This document shows, in pieces, positions 1 through 13,600 of a stretch of DNA of 64,000 nucleotides. A model generated the notes under the pieces. The model had not been told where the DNA came from, made no database searches, and saw only the letters and a program-made list of their open reading frames with translations. Both the position numbers and the translations under genes were made by a program. Source of the DNA: Cheilinus undulatus (taxonomy: Eukaryota > Chordata > Actinopteri > Labriformes > Labridae); contig NC_054886.1 in the NCBI RefSeq assembly GCF_018320785.1, positions 10,539,207-10,603,206 on the forward strand, read 5' to 3'. The first letter of the stretch is position 1. Every line of letters starts with the position of its first letter.

Positions 1-1590
1 CTGGTCTCTTCAGAGTTTTCTGCAGCTTTAAGAGCAGCTCAGTAAAAACGGGACACTGCAGCTCAGAGAGAGAGAGAGAGAGATAATGAGCGCACGCCGT
101 CAAAGCTCCGGCTGCCTCCCCGTGGGTACCCGCAGCAAAGCATGCTGGGAGGACACACACACACCCCTGCAGCGAGGATGAGGAAACCCCGCTCACTGTT
201 GTTGTTATTGTCAGATGAAAATATCAGTGTTTGTAGTTTGAGAGACGTGCAGCTTTGGAATTTGTAACATAGATTTATGAGCCTGTCTGTCCTTTTTGAG
301 ATAAATATTAGATTATATCTGAGTTGGGAGATTTTTATAGGTTTATAATGAAAATGATTAGGAACAAAAGAGCTCTATTTTCTGCTCCGTTTGAGTCATA
401 CAGTAGTGATAATGATGTTAATATTCTTTCATCAACAAAGGCAGTAAATTTTAGATTTCACTGGGTCTATAAAGAAGACTTAATCCATCATTTCCTTCAT
501 GGAAAGCTTCTTATCCATCTTTAACAGATTATTTCTCTGCTGCTTTTATGTCCATCCCTCCAAAACTTTAATAACCAAACGGTTCAGGCCCATTGATTTA
601 TAATCCATGTTGATATTTACATCCTTATAGTGGGTTTATTTATAGTGTACAGTTTAAACCTTGTTCGTGCTCATGTAAGTGGGCTTTAAACTTAAAATGC
701 ACTATAAATAAGATGAGAACAATGTTTTCCTAAAAGCCGCTGAGTCTCATTAAGCATTCATGACTTTTTATGTTTTTGTGAGTCATTAAACTCAAACAGC
801 CCACATCTCAAAGCAGTTTACAGACTCTAATAACCCCAAGGAGCAGATTTAGCTTCCTCCTTTACTCACTCGTTTTGTAATGAGGCTCAGACTCTTAGAA
901 CGTGTCGGTCACCATGTGTACGAGTGACTTCTGCATCTCTAAGAAGGAGTGTTTGAGCTCCGTCTGAATAATTAAAGATGCTCTTAAGGTGCACATGTCA
1001 GAGTAAATTTAGAGCATTCAAATGCAACAATGACATTAGCATGCACATTCAATAAAGCCTGCTGCAGTAACAGCTCAGATCTGAGGCAGAATTAAACAAC
1101 AGACATGCAGAAAATCCTGTTTAAAAAGTTTTCCTTATAGAATTTGTATTATTTAACACTTTAAAGGTTTTTAACACAGCTGTCTGCTTAATTTTTTAGT
1201 TTCTGATGCTGTTCCGATAGATTTACTACACTTTTGAAAAAAAATTCTTTCAAAGTCTACTGTTGATCTCTGAATCAGCCCATATAGCCAGCTCTTGGTA
1301 GTCTGCAGCGCTGTCAAAAGTAAATGCTTAACTAATCATTGATCTCTCTATTCATTCAGGCCCACATTCTTGGTCAAATGAGTTACCTATACTGTGATAC
1401 AATCACCAGCAGCTACTCTAGCTTCAGTTAAGGCCTAGCACCATGCTGCCCTGATGATCCACTATTAGGATCCGAGTGTACTTTACCCTAGCGGTTGTAG
1501 GGGTTTTGGACTTGTCTGCCTTGAAAAAATGATGGTTAAATCCTGTGGTTGCCATCTTACACGATCCTATGGTAGATAAACGGGATAAAT
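1..1590. other. rtn3 upstream/intron DNA; GC-rich start, otherwise unremarkable
   Basis: The first 200 bases are relatively GC-rich with a short GA repeat (66-83) and a CA run near 150. They could flank or contain an upstream rtn3 exon, but no reticulon-like peptide or clear donor was found. The rest is AT-rich and non-coding. Confidence 0.3.
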
Positions 1591-1591
1591 T

Positions 1592-1960
1592 AAGCCCTTG
1601 GGTGTCCTCTAATTGGACAAAATTTGACAAATTGCCTCTATAATGCCCTCTAAAAACAGAAGGTGCCCTCTAAATAGACAATAATGGACAAATTGCCTCT
1701 TAAGTGTCCTCTTGAGGGAACACTTCTCTCAAGTGGACAAAATTTGGCAAAGTGTCTTCACAAATGCCTTTGAAATAGACAAAAAATGACAAATTTTCTC
1801 CTTATTGCCCTTTAATTAGAGAAATTTTTGTGAAGAGCCCTCTCTAGTGGAAAATATATGACAAACTGTGTCTAGATTACCTTTCAAATGGACAATACAT
1901 GATGAGTTGCCCTCCATGCTTTATTTCCATTGGACAATAAGTGATAAAGTGCTCTTCAGG
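1592..1960. repeat. Degenerate tandem repeat, TGCCCTCTAAxTGGACAA type
   Basis: Roughly 37-45-bp units alternate a GCCCTCT/TCCTCT block with a TGGACAAxxTTTGACAAATT block. About eight or nine diverged copies can be followed by eye. No coding potential is apparent. Confidence 0.65.
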
Positions 1961-3485
1961 GTTGTCAACGCTTGAGCTTCTTGGTATAAAGTTCATTTTC
2001 ACTGACATCCTCCCTTTGTTGAAACAGATGAGGAATTATGAACCATATAACCATTGTTTTTGCTTTGTTTTGCTTTGTTTTTGATCAAAGTTGGCTGGTG
2101 AAAACTGAGGAAGATCAGGGCTAACTGTAGCGAACGGTGCAGACGGTACTAAACTTAATTGTACTGCATGGTGGAAACACACCATAACTTTGGGTCTGAT
2201 TTGCCCTCCTCTTATTTTAAGAGCTTACCATTATCTGTGGTCTATTAGGACTGTGCACACTGCAGCATCCTTTTCCTGCCATGTCTGGGTCTTGTGTATT
2301 TTAGCTTCAAAGCCCTGTGATTTACAACATGTGTGCAAAAACAGCTGAGTTTAACTGATTCTCTGCAGCAGTTAAAAGATCAGCAAATAAGAGGCAAGTG
2401 GAGGTAATTAGTGAATGAAAAGAGGAGCTGCAGATCGCTGAATGTTGTTTAAATGTTGCTGAATTTGTAAACATAATTAGCAGATAAAGAAAAGGCTTGA
2501 ATTCATTTGAATAGAAACTATAGATGGTGTAGATTAGAACTAAAGGGCAAAGTTTACCCGAGAAACTTGATCAAATAGATGCCCAAATTGGAGGGATTAT
2601 AAATCAGTTTGGTGTCATTGCTACACCTGGTGTTGTTTTTGGTGCAGCTGGTCTAAATAAACCCCACCCTCTCTAAGTATTCATGCTGAGACGTTGAATA
2701 CAGTGCAGGTATGTGAATCTGATGGCTCAAATACAAAGAACGACTGATCATGTGTGCAGCTCTGTCCTCATAAAGCATGCTCCTGCAGCCTTCAGATTCT
2801 GCAGTGAGGGGGCTGCATTGCTGTAGAGGCCCGTCTCCTGTCTGAATGCTCGTCCTGTGAGCAGCGCCGCATGTGATAGCCTCTATACCAGCTGGTTATG
2901 TAACACTGGCACGCTTAGACTGCCACTCCTTCCCCCTGCCTGCCTGCGTGGGGAGAAAAAGGGGGTATTTAAAAAAGCCTTGTGTAAGTGGAGGAGAAAC
3001 CACGTGGGCCGATGCCTCGGGGACGTTCAGGCCTCTGTGCTCTGACTGGTTTAATGGGAGCACACGTTATTATATAGAAGCTTCTTTCAGGCACGCAGAG
3101 CAGCTACTGCTTCAGATCTGCTCCTCAGATGTGTAAAAACATGCATTTTAAAGTCTTATTCCTCAGTGAAAATGTCAGTGACTTTTGCAGTGTGATATGC
3201 AAAAGAGACCTTTGTTTTTCTACAAATCTTGAAGAAAACACAGCCAAGTGCTTCTTTGTACCACGACTATTAACTGTATGCTTGTTTCAGATGGGCTGCA
3301 GAAGGAAAATTTAGTTTGGTGTAATATTTTTATGCACTTCATCTTAAAACAAAATATCACACCACTGCCACGTAAGCATCTTGTACATAAGTATATCATT
3401 AGAGGAATGATGGCAGTTTAAAAAGGCTTTCATTGGCATCTTAGAAAATACAGAATAAAAGGTCAGCTTTAGGGTCAAGGTGGCC
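1961..3485. other. Non-coding rtn3 intron/upstream DNA
   Basis: No exon could be supported. The GC-richer stretch at 2750-3060 contains a TATA-like TATTTAAAAAA near 2966, followed by GC-rich DNA with an E-box CACGTG near 3001. It might be an alternative promoter or enhancer, but this is speculative. Confidence 0.3.
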
Positions 3486-3487
3486 GC

Positions 3488-4120
3488 CCTGTAAATATCG
3501 GCCTGTAAAAGCTGTAAATATGAGCTTAAAATATTAGCCTATATCGGCTCTAAATATCAGCCTATATTGGCCTTTATTAGCTGTTAGTATTGGCCTAGAG
3601 CAGCTGTAAATATCAGCCTATATCACATGTAGTATAGGCCTATGTCATTAATAAATATCACCTTTCAGTTAATATGGGCCTATATCACCCGTAATTACCA
3701 ACTATATCAGCTGTAAATATCAGCATATATTAGCTGTAAATATTAGCCTATATCATTTATAAATATCGGCCTTTATCGGCTTAAAATATCAGCCTATATT
3801 GGCTGGAAGTATGTGCCTAAACTAGCTGTAAATATTGGCCTTTATTAGCTGTTAGTACTGGCCTATAACAGCTGTAATTATCAGCCTATATTACATGTAA
3901 AAATGGGCCTATATCAATAAATATCAGCCTTCATCGGCTGTTAATATGAGCCTATGTCATCTGTAATTATCACCTATATTGTCTGTAAATATCACCCTAT
4001 ATCAGCTGTAAATATCGGCCTTTATCATTCTTAAATATTGGCTTATATCACCTGTAACTATTGCCTATATCGGCTGTGATTATTGGCCCATATTAGCTGT
4101 AAATATCAGCCTAGATCAGC
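3488..4120. repeat. Tandem repeat, 23-27-bp GTAAATATCAGCCTATATC unit
   Basis: About 25 diverged copies of a unit reading approximately GTAAATATCAGCCTATATC plus AGCT or GGCT run over 630 bases directly upstream of the first rtn3 domain exon. Confidence 0.85.
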
Positions 4121-4399
4121 GATTTCACCCCAATATCTGCTGTTGATGTTGCCCTCATCATCTGTAGACAGATAAAATGTGTAGTCTGTTGTTTTAACAG
4201 ATGAAATATGTTATAAACGTATTTGGACTTTGCATTAAACACTTATGACATTATGGTCCTGTCGGTATTCTTTGACATAACTGTATTCATCTTTTGATTG
4301 AACATAAAAGCCCATTAGCTGATTTTCAGTATGACCCATGACAAGAAAACTACATGCTGGTATTTTATTCTAACCCGGGTCTCTTCTTCCTCCATGCAG

Positions 4400-4607
4400 T
4401 GAAGGATCTGATACACTGGCGAGACCCCAAGAAGTCGGGCTTGGTGTTCGGCGTCTCCATGCTGCTGCTGTTGTCTCTGGCGGCATTCAGCGTCATCAGT
4501 GTGGCCTCCTACCTGCTGCTCGCTCTGCTCTGTGTCACCATCACCTTCCGCATCTACAAGTCTGTGGTCCAGGCCGTGCAGAAGTCCAGCGAGGGACACC
4601 CCTTCAA
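4400..4607 (+). CDS. rtn3: rtn3 exon: first reticulon-domain exon
   Basis: Acceptor CAG at 4397-4399 and donor GTAAGA at 4608. The 208-bp exon encodes [13 protein letters not shown] followed by the first hydrophobic hairpin and ends in HPF plus two bases of a lysine codon. It begins with two bases of a codon, so the preceding exon must end in phase 1. Length and phase fit reticulon genes. Confidence 0.93.
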
Positions 4608-7600
4608 GTAAGACCAGTTCAGATCCATCTTTCAATACTGGTTTGACCTAGATCTGGACAAAAGCAACTGCTGACACAGAGCATGGACGACCGAACAGAT
4701 CTAAACAATCTCTTTAAAACATAAGGGATTAGACAGTGGTAGACATCGATGTTGGGACAGTCACACTATTTTTCTAAGTGACTGGTTTCCATGTTTAACC
4801 AAATCCAAATGTTTTCCATCAGCACCCTTTAAAACTGTCAAAATATTCAATTCATAAATTCTTTTCAACATCACATGCTTTCAATTGATAAAATATTTCT
4901 TATTTTAGCGAGGGATGGTATCAAAAAGTGCCAAAGCTTTTAAAAAGTACATCTAAGTCACCAGACTGATGTATAGGATTAAAAATGCATCAAAAACAGA
5001 ATCCGAAGTCTAAAGACAGGTGGTGTGCTGGTCTTTGACTGCAGTTTTTGATGATTAAACACAAGAAATAACCTAATATTTGACACCTAGGGCTTCTGTT
5101 TTTATCCTTTCAGCCATGCAGAAATTTATTCACACATATCTTCACTGCTGTAACACAGCTAGATAATCTTTAAGTTTTGTTAAATAAAGTTAAAAAATGA
5201 TAATGTACTTAATAATCTACTTTACTAGTGTGCATGATGCAGTTCTATCATGTAGGAAATTAAAACTATCAGGTCAGAGGATTAGAACATGCCTTCAAGG
5301 GTTTTCCGCGTGTTATACACTGCTCAAAAATGATGACGCCTCAAGCAACATCAGTTCAGAGCTGTCATGTACAGAGATTTCTATTCAATTTTGAGTGCTG
5401 TTACATTCCTCACATCAGTGAAAGGTAAAATGCTGACGAGGTAAAATTGAAAATGTAAAGCCATCACAAAAGAAGAGATTTTAAACCTTAAGGATACAAA
5501 GGGGGATGACTGGCTGTTCAGTGTGGCTAAAGTGGAAGAATTGTCAAACAAAGTTTGGTGCTTTTGGAAAACATTTGAAGAATGGTTATTTTAATGGCCA
5601 AATCATTTAAAAGCAGCTTTTTGAATTAAATGGCTAGGGTTGTCCCGTTCAGCATTTTTGGCCTCCAATCCCGATCTGATTTTTTAATATTAAGTATCTG
5701 CTGATACCGATACTTATAAGTACCTAGATTACAGTTTCAAATGTTACTACTAGATATCTCAAACTTATTCCATTTAACTCGGTACGGCCAATATTGTTGT
5801 AAAAAACATAAAATCACATTTCTGCTCAGAATGGTGAAATAGCTGTTTCATTTTAATTATCTGGCAAAAAATAAATTTACATATTCCCTTAACTCAGTGT
5901 TTAGTATTCAATCAGACAATCAAAATCCACTTAAAGTGGTCAGCTGAATGACCTGAGCAGTCAAAAAAGTGAACTCAAATAACCTCAGATTCACTTATAC
6001 CCCTTTCCCGCTGGCCGAAAAACCCATTTAAACCTGCTAACAGTCGGCTCCTGTCGGCAGTGGGAAAGGCTCTAATCAGCATTCAGACCCGCATTGACTG
6101 ACCCTGCAATGGACACGGGTTTTTATCGGCCCGCCTCTGATCAGCTCCAGTGGGAACGTCACACCCGGGTGAACGCGGGATGACTTTGGCGTAACGTGCC
6201 TACATTTGTATTAATACAAGTAATACATTTATATTACTTGCTTGTTATGATCTCATAGATCCTTTTTGTTGTTGTTGTTGTTGCACAGAAACATCATTCT
6301 GTCTGCTGCGCATTTAAGCCTGATGTACAGGAGGAGGCAGGAGTTTTAAGGCAGAAGTTTAGCAGCACAGCAGCACAGTTTAATGGCACATAGAAACACA
6401 AAAATGCCCATGTCATAATGAATGAGAAAAATCATTTTTCCACGGACAGATTTAGCTCATTCAGCCTGTTAAAATCTCATGGATTAGCTCATAGAGCGCT
6501 GTGCGTCCTGTCCGTGCGCAGCTGGGAAGAGAGATCCTTTTCAAACGATATAAACTATTAAGCTTTCATTTATTTATTTATTGCATTTTTTGCCTCTTGG
6601 AAATAATCACATCAATCCTCTTTTTTTTTTAACACACAAAAACTTCAGCCCGTCAGCTGCTGGAGGAGACAGACTAGGCAGAGGTTTCCAACGCTGCAGT
6701 GCAGTTTAACAGCACATATAAACACAAAAAAGCTTTTCTGGCTCACTCTTGTCATAATGAAGATATCTGCTGAAAGCTATTATTTTTTTGTGAAGAAGTC
6801 AAGCTTCTACAGCCTTGGATTTCTCATGGATTATCACATGAAGCGCAGCGCCTCCTGCGTACTAACGCAGCTGGAGAATGAGAGACTTTTCTAAAAGGTT
6901 GTTTCTATTTCCTCTATCATATGTCTGCTCCTTGGAAATGACTATATTCTTTTTTTAGTTTTCACCCTTAAATCTCATTCTGAAAACTCTGCTGTCTCCT
7001 CCATCAAATGTTAGGCTGGATGACAGCTGATGGAGGAGACAGGAGTTTGGCAGGCTGAAGTTTCTGTTTTATATCATTAAAAAGATCAATGTTTGTCTAA
7101 TATTTCCCAGAAGCAGATAGATGTGAAAAATTGAAATAGAAACATTGTTTAGAAAAGGTTCTCCTTAACTTTATTTGGCTGCGCTCATAAGTAGAAAGCA
7201 CTTCGCTTTGCTGGATAATCCATGAGAAGTTCAAGGATGTAGGAGCTGAATATGTCAGTAGAACATTAATTATTCTCAGTGGATATCTTTGTTATAGAAA
7301 GACTGAGCTAGAAAAACATTTCAGTGTCTATATGTGCAGTGAAATTACGCTGCCGTGCTGCAATGGGCGTATATAGCCTTTCAAAACGATATTTATACTT
7401 CCCTTTTCACATTTCTCTGCTTGCTGCGTACTTAAACCCGCTCTCTTTGACTTAACAGGCTGAACTGGTGGCGACTCCATCAGACGGCTTCATTCGAGCT
7501 GCAGCACTCAGTTCAGACTGCTGCGACTCATTCTAGAACCGTCTTGCGTCGCGAATCTTTGGTCTGAACTGGACTTTAACTGTGTTTCGGGGCGCTGATG

Positions 7601-10600
7601 ATGATGTCTCCAACGTGATGACATCAGCTTGATGCATCAGAGGAAAAAAAAACAGCCACGCAGCTCACGTGCTGGTGATCAGACCTGGGTCTGCTGGCAA
7701 TGGGAAAGGAGTCACTTGCCGATTGTTAGCGGGTTTACCCGCATTCAAAAAACTTGCTTTTACATGCTAGTTTTAGTGGGAAAGCGGTACTAGAGGTGAT
7801 GTAACAGAGTCCAAACTCCATTTTAAAGGGGTGTAAACAGTTTAACTTGAACAGGATCAAAAACATATGAATCATAAAGATTCAAAACAACAATCTTTAT
7901 TAAAATGTAGCAGCTTAATCTGAGATGTAAACCAAAACATTAACACTGGAATAAAACCCAAATACAAGGCACTCTTGTAATTACAGTGCAATTTCTAAAG
8001 TGCAACTGGAGCTGCTACATCACTCCCCCTCCCCTCATTTTTATTTCTCAGAGACTCAGCAGTGACATGGGGTAAACATCTGAGCTCCAAATGTCTGTAG
8101 TGAAGCTAACAGCAGTGAAGTTGCTTTTCTCTAGTATGCTACCACATACTTTGTTGTATAGCTCCGGTAAAGCAGTTTCAGTAACGTAATGCTGAGACGG
8201 CAGGGCATAGCATGGGTCCAAATTCTCCACCATGGAGAAGGGCAGGTTGTCCAAAGTGATGAATTCGACCACTTTTTCTCTTATCTTTTTTTGCCTTATC
8301 GCTCCCACGAGGGTACTTGTCTTTCCTCTTAAAGTCCAGAGTGTGTATCTTCGGTGAAGCTGCCTGTTGCTCTTGTAAAGTCACCGTATTCCGCTGCATG
8401 TTTTGATTGGAGATGATGGAACAAATTTGTAGTGTTAAACGCAGCTCTGCTGCTACCACCTCTTGAAATGGTCGTGTTACAGACGCTGCAAGTCATTGGA
8501 CTGTTTTCGCTATCAAGTTTCAAGTTTTTCCACGTCTCTGACGTTTTTAACACTTGAAAGCTAATTTTGCTACCGCTGCTTTGTTGTTACTGGCGCGTTT
8601 ATGGCCTGTTGTAAATTGTGCTCCATTTACGGCAACTGACGTAAATGATCAGCTGGGCTGATCGGATCAAGTTGCAGATCCCCGATCAATTAAAACTGCT
8701 TAGTATCAGCCCCAATCCGATCATGTGATCAGGATCGGGACATCCCTGAATGTGGCCATTAAAATAATGGCTTCTTAAGTTTTCCACTTTTTATTCTGGT
8801 GTAACCTGAGGATCTTGAGGTTTTTGAAGTCGATATTTTCCTTTTAAGTATAAACTGTTTAGTAATTGAATGTAGTACAGAGCAATCCCTCTGGTAGTAT
8901 AGATTGGACTTTGGTGCTTGAGCATGCTTTGACATGTTAAGGATTGCAGATTGCATCCTTGGAAGTTCTTTTAATGCCCAGTTCAGTCAGGACACAAGAT
9001 TTTCGTTCATGAAGTAGTTATTAATTTGCAGTTACTTCTGTTGTTTATATTTTGTGGTGTGGCTGTTCTGGGATCCCCCTGCCTTTCCTGTGCCTACAAG
9101 GAAAATCTGAGGCCGGGAGAGAAGTAGCAGAGCAGAGCAGGCATCGATGACACTGATTAAGTCAGAAAAGGAGTGAAAGAGGAGCTGGGGTGGAGGAGAT
9201 TTGCAAAAAGCAGCTTGCAGATGGAGCGGCAAAGAGTAACCAGGCTAGTCCAGTTTAAATATGGCAGCATCAGAGCTTCAGCTGGCCGTCAGCTTATAAA
9301 GGCTTACGTTAGATCAGCTGATCTCAGTTACATGGCGGAGCTTGATTCCATGGCCTGCCTAAATGAACGCTATATGCTCAATTTTTTTCCAGTGTATGGA
9401 TATTTTTGTAAGGGTTGTCAGAAGGGATGCACAATATTATCATCATGATACTGCTATCAGCAGATAATTGCTTAAAAAGAGAATTGTCTGTATTGACAAC
9501 TATCAACATCTCTGCCACTTTACTGCTCATATATCAACAGCACATCAGCTAAACAGAGTTTGGAAATCCAGCGTTGTGTGTCCTTTGTTGCTATCATAAA
9601 GGAATTTTAAACTTGCTGTAAAATATACAAGTCATTCTTCTGTGCATTCATCAAAACCTGCAGAAAAACTCCTTCACACTGTCTAAATTAAAGAAAAATC
9701 ATCTGCAACATTCCTGTACTGTAATAAAGCTGATGTTTTGGGTGATTCAGACAGCATTTTTTTCCTCTTCTCTATGTATGTAAGTTACACATTGAACCTA
9801 AACCTCTTCCAATTTGAATGAACTCATCAGACTGTAACAGCAGCCACTGATGAAAAAATTAAGTCTTTATGTAGGGAGTGTCTGTGAAACCTCTGCTGAA
9901 ACAGTAAAAGCTCTGTAGGTATGTTAGCGATGTTCCTCAATGCTTCGTGCTGCACATTTGGATGATTTACACGTGCTTCTGCAAACACTGCAGAACAAAA
10001 CATTCAGACATGAGCGGATTAATTATCCAAACCTGCTGTGTTTTATTGCATGAGGATCATACATTTTTGATCCTGATAATGGCCACGCACTGAGGCGTGT
10101 CACTGCCTTTCTTTGCCGAGGAGAGTAGGAAAATTTAAATGCACTCAAGTTTCATACCACTATGTCTTTGAATACTGTATTTATTCACTGAATGTATTTG
10201 CAAATTTCTGCAGTGATTGCAAAGAATCGCAGCACAGGCTGTTATAATTCCAGATTTTACTCCTACTGCATAAGAAATAAGCTTCTTTAGAATATGAGCA
10301 GAATATAATGTGCTGTAACTGTCTTCCCAACCCTAAGTTTAAGAAATCCTAGCGTATGACCTTGTTTACATTGGAGAAAAGATCTGAATCCAGACCTATG
10401 TTGTTGGTTGTGCACAGAAGGCTGCAGTCATTGCTGTTACCTCGACACCACAGACGTATTTGAAGATAATTCTTCATTTTCCACATAGTTTAAATAACCC
10501 AGCTGCTTGTAATGCCAGTGTTAGAGGCCAGACGTGACGTTTCCTGATATAACCTTGGTAAAACATTTTCTCTAAATAAAATCAGAGCAGAGAAATGCTT

Positions 10601-13600
10601 CAGAGTTCAACACCAGGCTGCTCCTCTTCAAACTAAACTCCTCATTAAAAAAGAAAGAAATAACAGGAGTGTCAGCTAAATGTAAATATATCTGCACAGT
10701 GGTTGAGTCAGTCCTTCCTAATGTCTCATGTTTAGAGCTTCAGTGTTTGAGGAAGAGTAGAGTATTTCCTTTATTGATTACTTTAAATAAATGTACCAGT
10801 GTTGGTGTCAGAGGAAAGATTATCAGCCTTTAGATTCTTAAATATGACAATTTTCCTTTTCTTTTTTCCTGTGAGGACAGAATCTATGATGTCATGATAA
10901 TGTTGTCGTAATTGGGCTGTAAGGAAACTGACAGACATTCAGGTTTGGGACTGGCCCTCCTCAGCTGTGATTTATTAATATCAATGCACAAGTTTTGGAT
11001 CAGTAGCGTTGATGCTAGCATCCCGACTAATGGTTACCTCATTTTGGAGCTGAAAAGTTTGTTAAACTGTTATTGGGTTCTGCTGTTAGAATTTTTTGCC
11101 AATTTATGTTGCCACTTTGAAAAGCAACTTGCCAATTTGCATCCATGTTTTACACCTTTTTATGCTCTTTTTAAACAATTTTTGACCCTGTTTTTCCCCT
11201 TTTTTTTAATCGATTCTTGACACTTTTACTTCTCTCATTTTGCCACTTTTTTGCCTATTTTTACTGCCTTTTTGCCCACCATAACCCATTTTTGCCACTT
11301 GTTTTGCCCATTTTAACCAATTTCTGCCCCTTTTTGCAAATGTATGCCACATTTTTGCCCCTTATAACCCATTTTTGCCACTTTTGCCTGTTTCTTTCCA
11401 CTTAAAATCCCTTTTGGCAACTTTATGCCCCTTTAAACCCATTTTTGTCCGTGTATTTACATCAGATGTGTGCAAGAAAGTTGAGTGACACTGTACCAAA
11501 ACAATCATTCCTAATGTGAAAACATCCCTAAACTAATTTTATTCTCCTCTTCTCCCTCCTCCTCCTCCTCCTCCTCCTCCTCTTCCTCTGCAGATCACTG
11601 ATAGAAAAGGATGTCAGCATCCCTCCTGAGACTTTCCGGAAGCACGTGGACTGCAGTCTGACCTACATCAACCGAGCCCTGAAGCAGATGAGCCGTCTCT
11701 TCCTGGTCGAGGACCTCGTCGACTCTCTGAAGGTGAGCGGCTCCAGCCTTCATCAGGGCCATCATCATCCTTACTTTATATCAGTTATTTATCCTGATAT
11801 CTGAATTCATTAATCAGATCTCTGTCCTATAAAGACTGATGTCTCTGTAACTCTGATTGGTGCAGCACAAAGGGGAAATCAGTGAAACTGTACCTCAGAT
11901 CTGATTTCTCTGATCCATAAAAAAACAAATAAATGTTTTTATTATAAATCCAGAGTAGTCTTTTAAACACCAACTAACGATCAGGTCATGAAACATCCGC
12001 CTCACTATAATCTAAAGATAAAAAGTCCAGAAAAAACTTTTCTTGATTTAAACTGTCAGTGTAAATCCAACTTTTATTTTAGACCTCAGTGGTGGCTCTA
12101 GATTTTTACCACTGCATCTCTACCCTCTGATTTTAATGCAGATATCCCCAAACATCCCATAATACTTCATTTACAGAATCAATAAAGACATTAATCAATA
12201 GAGGACAGGCCTAGCTCTTCAGATTCTGCACTGGTGTTATAAACTCTCTTCAGTTTTACATTACACATCAGAGTCAATCGTAATGAGAGCTGTGTCCTAG
12301 AAGTTCTTCCTTTTCTGCTCAGTCATCTCACAAACAAAAAACCAGGACGCTCCCTCTGCAGCCCATTTTAATACCTGAGGTCCAAAACAACATGAGATGA
12401 TGAGAAAGAACCTAAAAACACAGATTATTTAGGTTCAGAAAAACACTGAATCATTGGAAATACCAAAAGAAGTCAGATGATATGCTTAAAAAGTCTTTCA
12501 CAGACTTACTGGTTTATTCTAGATGATTAAAACTCAAATGTTCTCAACTTTTCTCCAAAGCCCACTGATGGGCAGTTGAGACAGTGTGCTCTCATTAGGC
12601 AATTACGTAACAGAAATTGCAGAAACAGATCTTTACAGTGTATAAATTGCTCAAAAATGTCACTTGTTGCCAATTCCATCCACTTCTCCAAATGTTGCCA
12701 ATTTATTTGTTCAATTTAGACTGGTTGCAGAAGTTTAACTGTAATTGGTGATCATTTAAAATGATGAATGTTGCCACCTAGCTCCTCACCAATAGGCAAA
12801 ATTGGGAAATGTGGGTGGATCCACATTTCCCAAATAGTATGGAGCAAGCTGCGAACATTGATTGTTTTAAATGATCAAAATTTGCTAACAAATCCCTACA
12901 AACATTCAAGATTGTAAAAACATGTTGCCAACTGCCTCACTCTTCCAAATATTGTCAAAGTATTTGAACAGTTTAGTCCACTTGTAAGATGAGAATGATC
13001 TTTGCTGATTAAAAAAAAGATAATTGTTGCATACGAGTTCTGATCTGATCAGGAGCAAACGAAACCTATGCTACTAAAAGTCAAACACAGCTGCTTTATG
13101 TTACCAGTGTAGATATGCAATGTAGACAGCAGAAGGTGAGCACAGGGCAAGTTGGCCACATTTATTGTTTTTTAAATTAAAAAAATTACCAGAAAAGTTC
13201 TGCAGACATTTTAAAGTGCACAAGTATGTTGCATTGCCAACTTAGTGTTATCTTTTTCTTTCTGTCAAAATCTGACTAAAGATCATGAGGCTTCTGTTTT
13301 TTTTTTTCATATCTATGATCATGAGAATAATGGACATTGTGAAACACATGGTATTCAAGAGGATAGAACATTTTTTGACAACCTCCATTTTTAATAGTTG
13401 CCCATTTTTTGCACAGTTTAGATATTGGGTTCAGTTTTTTACATTAAAAAACAAAAGACTGACGTGGGATATTTAGGACGTTATCTTAGTTGACAGGGTA
13501 TCAAAGAGATTAAAATACAGTTTGATTTTTACTAGAATCATATCGTTTATTATTCTGGTTTGTGACAACCATTTTTTTTTTTTTTTTTTTTGGTTTTTTG

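Larger units (their letters stand above)
5635..8748 (-). mobile_element. Degenerate hAT-family DNA transposon (3.1 kb, with nested insertion)
   Basis: The left end TAGGGTTGTCCCG matches the reverse complement of the right end CGGGACATCCCTG, and the subterminal DNA also pairs (CCGATC near both ends). Flanks TAAATGGC and AATGTGGC agree at five of eight positions, compatible with a decayed 8-bp target duplication. A broken BED-finger/transposase reading frame lies on the minus strand near the right end (8048-8553). The rest of the transposase is missing, so the copy is not autonomous. A second element sits inside at about 5998-7789. Confidence 0.75.

Noticed and set aside
11217..11405. Small membrane protein rich in F, L and H
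   Set aside because: The frame is translated minisatellite (TTTTGCCACTTTT), and the same artefact appears at 24.0-24.9 kb and 63.3 kb.
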